64,000 bases of DNA from Fluviirhizobium alvei. Lineage in GTDB: Bacteria; Pseudomonadota; Alphaproteobacteria; Rhizobiales; Rhizobiaceae. Numbering within the stretch: the first letter of the stretch is position 1; each line of letters opens with the position of its first letter. Shown here piece after piece: positions 44,997 to 58,081 of this stretch. The translations under genes were made by a program, and so were the position numbers. Below the pieces are notes generated by a model. The model ran no database searches. It was not told the origin of the DNA and was given only the letters and a program-made list of their open reading frames with translations. The DNA is taken from assembly GCF_030551875.1 (NCBI RefSeq), contig NZ_JAUOZU010000010.1, forward strand, positions 1 through 64,000. Reading direction: 5' to 3'.

Positions 44997-45893
44997 TCAT
45001 TTCAGCGCCGCGACCAGAGCCTTCAGATCATGTTCGACCAGATGCTTGATATCGGGACGGTCAAGCGCAAACGCCACGTTGGCCATGATGAAACCATCCT
45101 TGGCGCCGGTATCAAACGTCTGGCCCTTGTAGTGATAGGCCGTGAAATCCTGCTGCGCGAGGAGCTTCAGCATCCCGTCCGTGAGCTGGATTTCGTTGCC
45201 GGCGCCGCGTTCCTGCGTCGCCAGGATCGAGAAGATCTCGGGCTGCAGGATATAGCGACCATTGATGAAGAAGTTTGTCGGCTGCGTGCCCGGCGCCGGC
45301 TTTTCCACCATCCCGGTAATGCGGAAACCGTCGCCGATATCCTCCCCACGCGCCACGATACCGTAGCGGTGCGCGAGTTCCGGCGCGCATTCCTCGACCG
45401 CGATCACATTGCCGCCGCTGACCTGGTAGAGATCCACCATGCCCTTCATGCAGCCGATATCGGATTTCATGATCATGTCGGGAAGAAGCAGCGCGAAGGG
45501 CTCGTTGCCGACGATATCACGGGCGCACCAGACGGCATGGCCAAGACCGAGCGGTTCCTGCTGGCGGGTAAAGCTTGCGGCACCGGCCTTCGGCAGAAGC
45601 GAACCGAGAATTTCGAGCTCGGCCTTCTTGTTTCGCGCCTTGAGCGTTGCCTCGAGCTCGAACTGGATATCGAAGTAATCTTCGATAATTCCCTTGCCGC
45701 GACCCGTCACGAACACGAAATGCTCGATGCCAGCTTCGATCGCTTCATCGACCACATACTGGATCACCGGCTTGTCGACGACGGTCATCATTTCCTTCGG
45801 CACCGCCTTCGTTGCCGGCAGGAATCGTGTGCCGAGCCCGGCGACCGGGAAAACCGCCTTCTTTACTTTACCCTTGGCCAAAATCACCTCCAT
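44997..45893 (-). CDS. galU: UTP-glucose-1-phosphate uridylyltransferase
   Basis: 298 residues. Makes UDP-glucose for exopolysaccharide, LPS and osmoregulated glucans. Signature [20 protein letters not shown] (~14-33) with substrate/metal residues, then [40 protein letters not shown] and [20 protein letters not shown]. Start ATG 45893. The ~178-base gap to the lytic transglycosylase (45894-46071) holds divergent promoters. Confidence 0.96.
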   Translation of the reverse strand: MEVILAKGKVKKAVFPVAGLGTRFLPATKAVPKEMMTVVDKPVIQYVVDEAIEAGIEHFVFVTGRGKGIIEDYFDIQFELEATLKARNKKAELEILGSLLPKAGAASFTRQQEPLGLGHAVWCARDIVGNEPFALLLPDMIMKSDIGCMKGMVDLYQVSGGNVIAVEECAPELAHRYGIVARGEDIGDGFRITGMVEKPAPGTQPTNFFINGRYILQPEIFSILATQERGAGNEIQLTDGMLKLLAQQDFTAYHYKGQTFDTGAKDGFIMANVAFALDRPDIKHLVEHDLKALVAALK

Positions 45894-46071
45894 GTTTCAT
45901 CATGAAACTGTTGTATCCGGTTTGCCTTAGCCGGCAATTCCTATTTTTCCTTAAAAGCGTGACCTTATGGTCTTTCCATGGTAAAGACTTTGTTGACTTC
46001 GTTTCTGTAAGTTGACGATCTCGACCGGGATGATCCCGGGAAATCAAACCTGCAAAAGCCGGAATGAAGCC

Positions 46072-47292
46072 ATGAAAAACACATTCGGAAACCGCATCGC
46101 TTCGCGCCTTCTCCCCTTGGCATTCGCTTTGACGTTCGCCATCGCTCCGCAGGCGCGCGCGGACGACGCATTTGTCAAATGGATCAACGCCTTTTATCCC
46201 GTTGCCGCCAAAGCCGGCATCACGGAAAAGACCTATCGCAAGGCGTTCAAGGGCATTTCCGAGCCGGATCCGGCCGTGTTGCAGAAGGCGGCGTATCAGC
46301 CGGAATTCAAGCACCAGATCTGGGATTATCTCGATAGCCGCGTCAATCCCTACACGTCCGGCGTCGGCCGCGACATGTTGCGCCAGCATGAGCGCACTCT
46401 GAAAGCGATCGAACGCCATTTCGGTGTCGACCGGCATATTCTTCTCGCCATCTGGTCGATGGAAAGCAATTACGGCGCGGTTCTCGAAAAGCCCGATCGC
46501 CTGCACAATGTGCCGCGCGCACTGGCAACGCTTGCCTATGCGGACAAGAAGCGCGCCAAATTTGCCCGCACGCAGCTAATCGCTGCCCTCAAGATCCTGC
46601 AGCGCAACGATGTATCGCCGGAAGGCTTTACCGGCTCTTGGGCAGGCGCCATGGGTCACACCCAGTTCATTCCCACCTCCTATCTGATCTACGGCTTCGA
46701 TGCCGATGGAAACGGCCATGCCGACATCTGGCGTTCGGTGCCGGACGCACTGGCCACCGCCGCAAATCTTCTCAAGAAGAATGGCTGGCAGCCCGGCAAG
46801 ACCTGGGGTTATGAAGTCAATCCGCCCGCCAATGCCGACAAGTTCGTTGGCAAGACCAAGACGCTTGCCGAATGGGCCGAACTCGGTTTCGTTCGTCCCA
46901 ATGGCAAGGGCTTCAAGAACGGCAATGATCGCGCCACGCTGAAACTGCCGGCTGGCGAGAACGGCCCCGGCTTTCTGGCGACCAAGAACTTCTTCGTGAT
47001 CAAGAAATACAATGCTGCCGATTCCTATGCCCTCGGCGTCGGTCTGCTTGCCGACGAGATCGCCGGTTATGGCGGCATGCAGCTCGCCTGGCCGCGTCCG
47101 GAAGGAACACTCGACATCAAGCAGAAGTTCGAATTGCAGAAACGCATGAAGACGCTCGGCTATTACGACGGCGAGATCGACGGCAATTTTGGCTCCGGCT
47201 CCAAGGCTGCAATCGCTGCCATCCAGTCGCAGCTTGGCATGACACCGGATGGCGAACCCTCCGCCAAACTGCTCAAGGCCTTGCGCCGCTAA
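46072..47292 (+). CDS. Lytic murein transglycosylase (MltB-like)
   Basis: 406 residues from ATG 46072. Signal peptide (RLLPLAFALTFAIAPQARAD) and the SLT_2/family 103 transglycosylase domain with catalytic Glu in ILLAIWSMESNYGAVLEKP (~130) and GSWAGAMGHTQFIPTSYLIY (~190). The C-terminus is a peptidoglycan-binding repeat domain (LGYYDGEIDGNFGSGSKAAI, then AAIQSQLGMTPDG). Cleaves the glycan backbone to 1,6-anhydro products in the periplasm. Ends in a strong terminator. Confidence 0.93.
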   Translation: MKNTFGNRIASRLLPLAFALTFAIAPQARADDAFVKWINAFYPVAAKAGITEKTYRKAFKGISEPDPAVLQKAAYQPEFKHQIWDYLDSRVNPYTSGVGRDMLRQHERTLKAIERHFGVDRHILLAIWSMESNYGAVLEKPDRLHNVPRALATLAYADKKRAKFARTQLIAALKILQRNDVSPEGFTGSWAGAMGHTQFIPTSYLIYGFDADGNGHADIWRSVPDALATAANLLKKNGWQPGKTWGYEVNPPANADKFVGKTKTLAEWAELGFVRPNGKGFKNGNDRATLKLPAGENGPGFLATKNFFVIKKYNAADSYALGVGLLADEIAGYGGMQLAWPRPEGTLDIKQKFELQKRMKTLGYYDGEIDGNFGSGSKAAIAAIQSQLGMTPDGEPSAKLLKALRR

Positions 47293-47321
47293 GGCCGACC
47301 GCCTTATAATCGCCACCATAT

Positions 47322-47355
47322 GGACCGCTGATCGGTGACCTTCAGCGGTCCTTTT
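47322..47355 (+). terminator. Terminator after the lytic transglycosylase gene
   Basis: Arms GGACCGCTGA (47322-47331) and TCAGCGGTCC (47342-47351), then TTTT. It also sits in the 80-base gap before the DUF459 gene. Confidence 0.8.
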
Positions 47356-47375
47356 CATTCGGGAGGAACGGAGCC

Positions 47376-48563
47376 TTGGCCATCAGGGGAAAGCTATTGC
47401 CGCGCGTGTTCGTAGCAACCCTCGCCATCGCCTTTCTCTTGGGCGACATGGCTCCGCCTTTCCAGGTCCCCGTTGCGCATGCGCAGGAAATCAAGGAGCG
47501 ACGCTCCATCATCGATTTCTTCTTTGGCGGACGCAAGAAGCGCAAACAGGACGTTACAGACACCAAACCCAGGAAGAAAAAGCCACGCAACCGGAATTCG
47601 GTCCAATCGGTCACTACGGCCGACGCCCCTGGCACCGTAGAGAAACTTCCCGATGCCCGGAAGGTCATCGTCGTCGGTGATTTCATGGCATCAGCCCTCG
47701 CAGATGGTCTGGTGACGGCCTTTGCGACCGATCCGAACATCGTCATCGAAAAGAAAACCGACGGATCGTCCGGCCTTGCGCGTACCGACCATCTCGATTG
47801 GCCAGCGACACTTTCTACCTACATTGAGGAGATCAAGCCCAAGGTGGTGGTGGTTATGCTGGGCGCCAATGACCGCCAGCAGATTGCGATTGCGGGCACG
47901 AAGGAAAAGTTTCAGTCGGACGCCTGGAAGAACGAGTACCAGAAGCGCATCGACAAGCTCCTCGAGGTCGCCAGAAGCCGGCAGGTGCCGATTATCTGGA
48001 CCGGCCTGCCCTCGTTCCAGTCGAACTCGCTCAGTACGGATGCGGCAGCGCTCAACAACATCTACCGCTCGCGGGTAGAGATGACCGGCGCGACATTCAT
48101 CGACATCTGGGACGGGTTTGCCGATGAGGATGGCAAGTTCATTGCCACCGGCTCCGATATCAACGGCCAGCCGGTGCGACTGCGTGGCTCGGATGGATTG
48201 AGCCTGACCCGTGCCGGCAAGCGCAAGATGGCCTTCTATCTGGAGAAATCGATCCGCAGCCTAGCGGATGTGGCCACCATGCCGGCAATTGCCTTGCCGG
48301 GGACAACAGATACGCCCGCCGAGGCCGTGAAGGCGGCGCCGGACATCGCGGATATCAAGGTGGTCCCACCCGTCAATCTCGCCGATCCCGAACTGGACGG
48401 ATCAACAGCATTGCTCGATGATGCACTCATTCCGAAATCGTCGGGAAATAGTCCGCGTGATCGCCTGATCGAAAAGGGTGAAACGGTCGACGCTCCGGTG
48501 GGCCGGGTCGATGATTTTGCGATCAGGCCCGCAACGCCACCGAAAGTCGAGCCGGCTGGCTAG
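47376..48563 (+). CDS. DUF459 SGNH-type exported protein
   Basis: 395 residues from a TTG at 47376, with GGAGG 9 bases upstream. Signal peptide (RVFVATLAIAFLLGDMAPPF, cleavage after HAQEI). A basic linker (GGRKKRKQDVTDTKPRKKK) leads into a DUF459 SGNH-hydrolase-like domain: VVGDFMASALADGL (with no Ser in the usual GDS motif), VVVMLGANDRQQIA and SDGLSLTRAGKRKMAFYLEK (where His is usual in the last block). The protein carries variant residues in the catalytic positions, so enzymatic activity is doubtful. Periplasmic; DUF459 proteins are linked to polysaccharide acetylation/cell wall in other rhizobia (inference). A Pro/Asp tail follows. Confidence 0.82.
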   Translation: MAIRGKLLPRVFVATLAIAFLLGDMAPPFQVPVAHAQEIKERRSIIDFFFGGRKKRKQDVTDTKPRKKKPRNRNSVQSVTTADAPGTVEKLPDARKVIVVGDFMASALADGLVTAFATDPNIVIEKKTDGSSGLARTDHLDWPATLSTYIEEIKPKVVVVMLGANDRQQIAIAGTKEKFQSDAWKNEYQKRIDKLLEVARSRQVPIIWTGLPSFQSNSLSTDAAALNNIYRSRVEMTGATFIDIWDGFADEDGKFIATGSDINGQPVRLRGSDGLSLTRAGKRKMAFYLEKSIRSLADVATMPAIALPGTTDTPAEAVKAAPDIADIKVVPPVNLADPELDGSTALLDDALIPKSSGNSPRDRLIEKGETVDAPVGRVDDFAIRPATPPKVEPAG

Positions 48564-48595
48564 AACGGTCAGGCCCCAAATCGATCGTTACAAAA

Positions 48596-48617
48596 ATGCC
48601 CCGGCGAACCGGGGCAT
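48596..48617 (-). terminator. Terminator of gltD
   Basis: ATGCCCCGG (48596-48604), loop CGAA, CCGGGGCAT (48609-48617); on the minus strand TTTTTG follows. Marks the end of the gltB-ybjQ-gltD operon. Confidence 0.83.
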
Positions 48618-48629
48618 CTGTCTCTGCCC

Positions 48630-50084
48630 TCAGCGCGGCAGTGTGGTCGCGCCCATCAGGGATTCATCGATCGCTCGCGCCGCCTGGCGGCCTTCGCGGA
48701 TCGCCCAGACCACCAGCGACTGACCGCGACGTACGTCGCCCGCCGTCCAGAGCTTCGGCACGGTCGTCTGATAATCCTGCTCGTTCGCCTTCACATTGGT
48801 CGAGCCGCGCTTGTCGGTCACCAGTTCCAGCTTGTCGCCCAGTTCGTTGACGACCGAATTCGTAAGCACACCGCAGAAACCGATTGCCACGAAAGCGAGA
48901 TCCGCCTTGATGATGAATTCGGTGCCGGCAATCGGCTTGCGGCGCTCGTCAACCTGGCAGCATTTCACGCCGGTCAGGACGCCATCTTCACCGACGAACT
49001 CGAGCGTCGCGACCTGGAATTCGCGAACTGCGCCTTCGGCCTGCGAAGAGGACGTCCGCATCTTCGTTGCCCAGTAGGGCCAGACGGCCAGCTTGTCTTC
49101 CTTTTCCGGCGGCATCGGGCGAATGTCGAGCTGGGTGACGCGCACGGCACCCTGGCGGAAGGCTGTGCCCACGCAGTCGGAAGCCGTATCACCACCACCG
49201 ACGACAACGACATGCTTGCCGCCAGCCAGGATCGGCGCTGAAGCCCAGGCAACGCTATCGATATTCTCGCGACCGACGCGACGGTTCTGCTGCACCAGAT
49301 AGGGCATCGCATCGTGAACGCCGGCAAGGTCGACGCCGGGGATGCCGGCATCGCGCGGACGTTCGGAGCCGCCGCAATAAAGAACCGCATCGAAATCGGC
49401 GAGCAGCTTCTCGATCGGCAGATCGACACCGACATTGACGCCGCACTGGAAATGAACGCCCTCACCGCGCATCTGGTCGACACGACGATCGATGAAGTTC
49501 TTCTCCATCTTGAAATCCGGAATGCCGTAGCGCAGCAGTCCGCCCGGCTTCGATTCGCGTTCATAGACGGTCACATCGTGACCGGCGCGGGCAAGCTGCT
49601 GGGCTGCCGCCATGCCGGACGGTCCCGAGCCAATGACGGCCACCGACTTGCCGGTCTTCACCGTTGCCGGCTGCGGCACGATGAAGCCCATTTCATAGGC
49701 CTTGTCGGCAATCGCCTGTTCGACCGTCTTGATCGCCACCGGAATATCTTCGAGGTTCAGCGTGCAGGCTTCCTCGCAGGGCGCCGGGCACACACGACCG
49801 GTAAACTCCGGGAAGTTGTTGGTCGAATGCAGGTTGCGGATCGCCTCTTCCCACTTGTTGTTGTAGACGAGGTCGTTCCAGTCCGGAATCTGGTTATGCA
49901 CCGGGCAACCGGTGGGACCATGACAGAAGGGGATGCCGCAATCCATGCAGCGGGCGGCCTGTTTGACCACTTCCTGATCCGACATCGGAATGGTGAATTC
50001 GCGGAAATGGCGAATACGATCCGAAGCCGGCTGATACTTGCCAACCTGGCGGTCGATCTCAAGAAAACCCGTAACCTTGCCCAT
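48630..50084 (-). CDS. gltD: Glutamate synthase small subunit
   Basis: 484 residues. With GltB makes two glutamates from glutamine and 2-oxoglutarate using NADPH; this subunit passes electrons. N-terminal Fe-S cysteines (AARCMDCGIPFCHGPTGCPV), FAD site (VAVIGSGPSGMAAAQQLARA), NADPH site (HVVVVGGGDTASDCVGTAFR) are present. Third gene of the operon, 11 bases after the YbjQ-like gene. Confidence 0.97.
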   Translation of the reverse strand: MGKVTGFLEIDRQVGKYQPASDRIRHFREFTIPMSDQEVVKQAARCMDCGIPFCHGPTGCPVHNQIPDWNDLVYNNKWEEAIRNLHSTNNFPEFTGRVCPAPCEEACTLNLEDIPVAIKTVEQAIADKAYEMGFIVPQPATVKTGKSVAVIGSGPSGMAAAQQLARAGHDVTVYERESKPGGLLRYGIPDFKMEKNFIDRRVDQMRGEGVHFQCGVNVGVDLPIEKLLADFDAVLYCGGSERPRDAGIPGVDLAGVHDAMPYLVQQNRRVGRENIDSVAWASAPILAGGKHVVVVGGGDTASDCVGTAFRQGAVRVTQLDIRPMPPEKEDKLAVWPYWATKMRTSSSQAEGAVREFQVATLEFVGEDGVLTGVKCCQVDERRKPIAGTEFIIKADLAFVAIGFCGVLTNSVVNELGDKLELVTDKRGSTNVKANEQDYQTTVPKLWTAGDVRRGQSLVVWAIREGRQAARAIDESLMGATTLPR

Positions 50085-50095
50085 ATCTCTCCCCT

Positions 50096-50430
50096 TTACC
50101 GAACCACAACAGCCGTGCCCGATGCCGATACCATCAGCATGGAACCGCTGGAGCCGGTGGAAATCGTCTCATAGTCGATGTCAACGCCCACAACGGCGTT
50201 GGCACCCAGTGCAGCAGCAGCCTCGCGCAGTTCGCGAAGCGCGGTTTCGCGCGCATCACGAAGAACCTGTTCATATGAACCCGAACGGCCGCCAACCAGA
50301 TCGCGAATACCGGCGAACAGATCCCGGAAGATATTGGTTCCGAGAATAGCCTCTCCGGTCACGATCCCCTTGTAGTCCACGATAGCACGCCCTTCGAACG
50401 TGTTGGTCGTGGTGACGATGATCGCGTTGC

Positions 50431-50434
<4 letters not shown>
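50096..50434 (-). CDS. YbjQ family protein (UPF0145), inside the glt operon
   Basis: 112 residues. YbjQ-type pentameric heavy-metal-binding-like domain: [60 protein letters not shown]. No cysteines here, so metal binding by thiols is unlikely. Function unknown. Notably, ATG 50434 overlaps the gltB stop by four bases (ATGA) and it lies 11 bases before gltD, so it is translated with the GOGAT subunits. See findings. Confidence 0.9.
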
Positions 50435-55155
<4,721 letters not shown>

Positions 55156-55380
55156 CTCATATCCTCCAGCCATGGCCCAATCGGGCATCCCTTGCCAATC
55201 GCCAGCCCTGACCGCATGCCAGAGACTCGCGAGAACCTTACGGCGCATTTTCCTGAACGGCTGCAATATTCGGGCCATTCGGCCTCTATGCAACCTTCGG
55301 CTTCTGCTCCAGCGTTTTCCCCTACGCATCCGGAGCCGGACCGCTTTTTGAAAGACCGTTTCGGCCTTCAGGATCCACGC

Positions 55381-55409
55381 AGAAAAATAGGACAGCATGA
55401 CTGTCCTAT
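55381..55409 (-). promoter_or_regulatory. Terminator-like hairpin in the gltB leader (candidate attenuator)
   Basis: Perfect 9-base arms ATAGGACAG (55387-55395) and CTGTCCTAT (55401-55409), spacer CATGA. On the minus strand the second arm runs into TTTTTCT (to 55381), so it reads as a hairpin plus T tract ~230 bases upstream of the gltB ATG. It could be an attenuator, a small-RNA end, or simply a palindromic operator. The 410-base intergenic region 55156-55565 shows no other gene. Confidence 0.5.
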
Positions 55410-55565
55410 TCATAGGCTCTATGACAGAAAGCATTAATAGCTGCAAGACCGCAACATAAAAAAACGGTACGGATTTCTGATATATGAGCTTGAATCTACG
55501 CGCTTGAAAGGTTCTTTTCACCCTTGTGAACAGAGGCTTCCAAAACCGAAAAAAGGAAGACGGAA

Positions 55566-56621
55566 TTGATCTTCGCATCCGACAATTGGCCCGGCGCCCA
55601 CCCGCTCATCGCCGAGAGCATTCTCAAGGCATCTGCCGGCTTACACGCACCCTATGGCCAAAGCGATTATGACTGCGAGGTCGCGGGTAAGCTGAGCCGA
55701 TTTTTCGACCGCGAGGTCGAAGCCTTCTTCGTGGCGACCGGCACCGCCGCAAACTCTCTCGCACTGGCCTCCTGCCGGCGGACGGGTGGCGTCATTTTCT
55801 GCCATTCGGAAGCCCATATCATTCATCATGAAGGTGGTGCCGTCGAATTCCAGACCGGAGGCGCCAAACTGGTTCCGGTCGCAAGCGTTCCGGGACAGAT
55901 GGGCAAGATCGATCCTGCCGCTCTCGAACAGGCGATTGCCCGCTTTCCGTCAAACGATGTCCATGTCGGACAGAAGATGGCGCTGTCGCTTTCGCAGGTC
56001 ACCGAAGCCGGAACCATTTACAGTCTCGAGGAGATCGCCGCCCTCGCCGAGATCGCTCATCGGCACGGTCTAAAGGTCCATATGGATGGCGCCCGTTTTT
56101 CCAATGCCGTGGCAGCACTTGGCTGCACGCCTGCCGACATGACATGGAAAGCGGGTATCGATCTCCTATCGCTGGGCGGCACCAAGAATGGCTGCTGGTG
56201 TGCGGAAGCGGTGATCGTCTTCGATCAGGCAAACAGCATCGACCTGCCGCACCTGCGCAAGCGTGCCGGCAATCTCTTTTCGAAGAGCGCTTTGGTTTCC
56301 TCGCAGTTCGATGCATGGCTGCGTGACGATCTCTGGCTGAAGCTTGCCCATCATGCCAATGAAATGGCTGCACGACTGGTCGCGCTGGTCCGTGCATCAA
56401 GCACCATGCGCCTCGCCTGGGAGACCGGGTCAAGCCAGGTCTTCATCATCATGCCGGATGATCTGGCTGAACGGCTCCGCGCAGCCGGCGCCCGCTTCTA
56501 CGATTGGGATACGCCTATCGGCATGGAGCATCTCGTCCAACCCGGTGAGAAGATCCGCCGCTTCATCACCAGTTATGCGACCCGCCCCGAGGATATCGTG
56601 AACTTTTCGATGGCACTCTAG
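55566..56621 (+). CDS. ltaE: Low-specificity L-threonine aldolase
   Basis: 351 residues from TTG 55566 with AAGGAAG upstream. PLP enzyme (fold type I) splitting threonine to glycine and acetaldehyde. Signature: [16 protein letters not shown] (~57), [20 protein letters not shown] (~80), [19 protein letters not shown] (~165), [14 protein letters not shown] (~200, Schiff-base Lys). A TTG start in place of ATG should lower translation; no ATG start exists nearby in frame. Divergent from gltB. The next gene downstream (bufferin) begins 180 bases later. Confidence 0.9.
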   Translation: MIFASDNWPGAHPLIAESILKASAGLHAPYGQSDYDCEVAGKLSRFFDREVEAFFVATGTAANSLALASCRRTGGVIFCHSEAHIIHHEGGAVEFQTGGAKLVPVASVPGQMGKIDPAALEQAIARFPSNDVHVGQKMALSLSQVTEAGTIYSLEEIAALAEIAHRHGLKVHMDGARFSNAVAALGCTPADMTWKAGIDLLSLGGTKNGCWCAEAVIVFDQANSIDLPHLRKRAGNLFSKSALVSSQFDAWLRDDLWLKLAHHANEMAARLVALVRASSTMRLAWETGSSQVFIIMPDDLAERLRAAGARFYDWDTPIGMEHLVQPGEKIRRFITSYATRPEDIVNFSMAL

Positions 56622-56654
56622 TTTTGCGCGAAAATTCACGGCATCTCACGCGAG

Positions 56655-56671
56655 CGTGACTCATTGTCACG
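56655..56671. promoter_or_regulatory. Palindrome upstream of the bufferin operon
   Basis: CGTGAC-TCATT-GTCACG, perfect 6-base arms around a 5-base spacer, with a CACGCGAGCGTG partial repeat just before it (56647-56658). About 130 bases before the DUF2282 ATG. It may be an operator; a candidate promoter (CTTGAT 56707-56712, then CTATCG at 56728) lies nearer to the gene. Assignment is tentative. Confidence 0.4.
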
Positions 56672-56800
56672 GCGCATCACCGATCCCGCAAGATTTATGG
56701 CGGCAACTTGATTTCCTATTGAATGGCCTATCGGTCACCTTCTCCTCACCGGAAACAACCGGTCCGCCCGACGGCGGCTTTACCTCTGAGGAGAACGATC

Positions 56801-57103
56801 ATGGAAACCAAAAACACAGCTTCATCCGCCCTGTTTGGCGCGCTTGCCCTTGCCCTGTCGGGAACCGCCCTTCTCGCCCCCGGACAGGCCGCCGCCGCCG
56901 AAACCGAAAAGTGCTTCGGCGTCGCCATGGCTGGCAAGAACGATTGCGCGGCTGGTCCGGGCACCACCTGCGCCGGCACCTCCAAGGTCGATTACCAGGG
57001 CAATTCCTGGAAATTTGTTCCCAAGGGCACCTGCACGACCATGATGCTGCCCGGCGATCGACAGGGCTCGCTTGACGCCCTGACCCGCGACGTCCCGGCC
57101 TGA
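56801..57103 (+). CDS. bufA1: DUF2282 bufferin-type exported peptide
   Basis: 100 residues from ATG 56801 (GAGGAGAAC upstream). A long N-terminal signal peptide ([20 protein letters not shown], cleavage near AAA-ETE at ~33) precedes a ~65-residue mature part with four Cys (38, 49, 57, 78) in the DUF2282 pattern [20 protein letters not shown] and [15 protein letters not shown]2282 peptides (bufferins) are RiPPs whose cysteines are modified by the neighbouring MNIO enzyme and chelate copper in the periplasm. Lead gene of the buf operon. Sig/gig-type regulation by ECF sigma factor is not evident locally. Confidence 0.9.
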   Translation: METKNTASSALFGALALALSGTALLAPGQAAAAETEKCFGVAMAGKNDCAAGPGTTCAGTSKVDYQGNSWKFVPKGTCTTMMLPGDRQGSLDALTRDVPA

Positions 57104-57126
57104 TCCGACCAAAGGTACGGATAGAG

Positions 57127-57152
57127 GGTGCCCCGGCCGGGGCGCCTTTTTT
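57127..57152 (+). terminator. Intercistronic terminator/attenuator between the bufferin and MNIO genes
   Basis: An 8-bp G/C stem (57127-57134 with 57139-57146, one G-U pair, four-base loop) followed directly by TTTTTT (57147-57152), then the AAGGAGG ribosome site of the next gene. It has every feature of a rho-independent terminator inside the operon, so it should let most transcripts end after bufA and a minority continue. Confidence 0.7.
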
Positions 57153-57166
57153 CAAGGAGGTGCGCC

Positions 57167-58081
57167 ATGAGTTCCCCTGTCACCAAAGGCCCCGGTTTCA
57201 GCGCGGGCCGTTTTCCCGATCTTGCGCCTGGCCCACGTGCCGGCGCCGGCTTCAAGCCGCAACATGCGGAAGCCATCCTTGCCGATGAATTCCGAATCGG
57301 TTTTCTGGAAGTGCATGCGGAAAACTATATGGGCGCCGGTGGGCACCCGCACCGCCTTCTCTCCGCGATGCGGCGCGAGTTTCCGCTATCCGTCCACGGC
57401 GTCGGCCTCTCGATCGGTTCCGAACAGGGGTTCGATCCCGAACATCTGAACCGCCTCGCCCAGGTCGTCGACCTCTATGAACCGGCGCTTGTGTCCGAAC
57501 ATCTTGCCTGGTCGACGCATGAGACCGTTTTCTACAATGATCTCCTGCCCGTGCCTTACAACCAGCGCACGCTTGCGCAGGTCGTTCGGCATGTCGACCA
57601 GGTCCAGGAACGGCTTGGCCGCCGCATCCTAATCGAAAACCCTTCGACCTATGTCGCTTTCGAAGCCTCGGACCTGAGCGAAACCACCTTCATTACCGAG
57701 ATTTCAGCGCGCACCGGCTGCGGGCTGCTGCTTGATGTCAACAATGTCCAGGCCTCCGCTACCAATAACGGTTACGATCCCTATCGCTATCTCACCGAAT
57801 TCCCGCTGCATCTGGTCGAGGAGATCCATCTGGCCGGTCATGCCGAAGATCTGGATGATGACGGCGCGCCCCTGTTGATCGACAGCCATGATCGACCCGT
57901 CGCCGACCCGGTCTGGGAGATGTTCGCGTTCGTCATCCGGCGAACCGGCCCTCTGCCAACGCTGATCGAATGGGACAATGATGTTCCCGACTGGTCGATC
58001 CTGCGCAAGGAGGCCCAACGCGCCGATGCCTGGCTTGATCACCTCGCAGCACAAAGCCAGATCGGGATGCGCCATGGCTGA
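57167..58081 (+). CDS. bufB1: DUF692 multinuclear non-heme iron oxidase (MNIO), BufB-type
   Basis: 304 residues. TIM-barrel MNIO; the metal ligand set is visible: FLEVHAENYM (Glu/His), SVHGVGLSIG (His), VSEHLAW (His), LIENPSTYVA (Glu/Asn), LLLDVNNVQA (Asp), EIHLAGHAED (His), SHDRPVADPVW (Asp/His) and LIEWDNDVPDW (Glu). MNIOs use two or three iron ions and oxygen to rebuild Cys side chains (methanobactin, bufferins). Acts with its DUF2063 partner downstream (ends overlap by 8 bases). Cytoplasmic, start ATG 57167 with a perfect AAGGAGG. Confidence 0.93.
   Translation: MSSPVTKGPGFSAGRFPDLAPGPRAGAGFKPQHAEAILADEFRIGFLEVHAENYMGAGGHPHRLLSAMRREFPLSVHGVGLSIGSEQGFDPEHLNRLAQVVDLYEPALVSEHLAWSTHETVFYNDLLPVPYNQRTLAQVVRHVDQVQERLGRRILIENPSTYVAFEASDLSETTFITEISARTGCGLLLDVNNVQASATNNGYDPYRYLTEFPLHLVEEIHLAGHAEDLDDDGAPLLIDSHDRPVADPVWEMFAFVIRRTGPLPTLIEWDNDVPDWSILRKEAQRADAWLDHLAAQSQIGMRHG

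Noticed and set aside
55156..55240. Sigma-54 promoter (TGGCAAGGGATGCC) upstream of gltB
   Set aside because: GG-to-GC distance is 10, two bases short of the required spacing.
55380..55410. IscR/RirA-type iron box at the gltB palindrome
   Set aside because: The dyad (ATAGGACAG/CTGTCCTAT) does not fit the motifs I know for these regulators, and the adjoining T run favours a terminator reading.
55156..55578. In-frame upstream extension of gltB by 141 codons
   Set aside because: Very basic, non-conserved-looking sequence that contains the leader hairpin; a strong GGAGG lies at the normal start and Cys47 has the usual distance from it.
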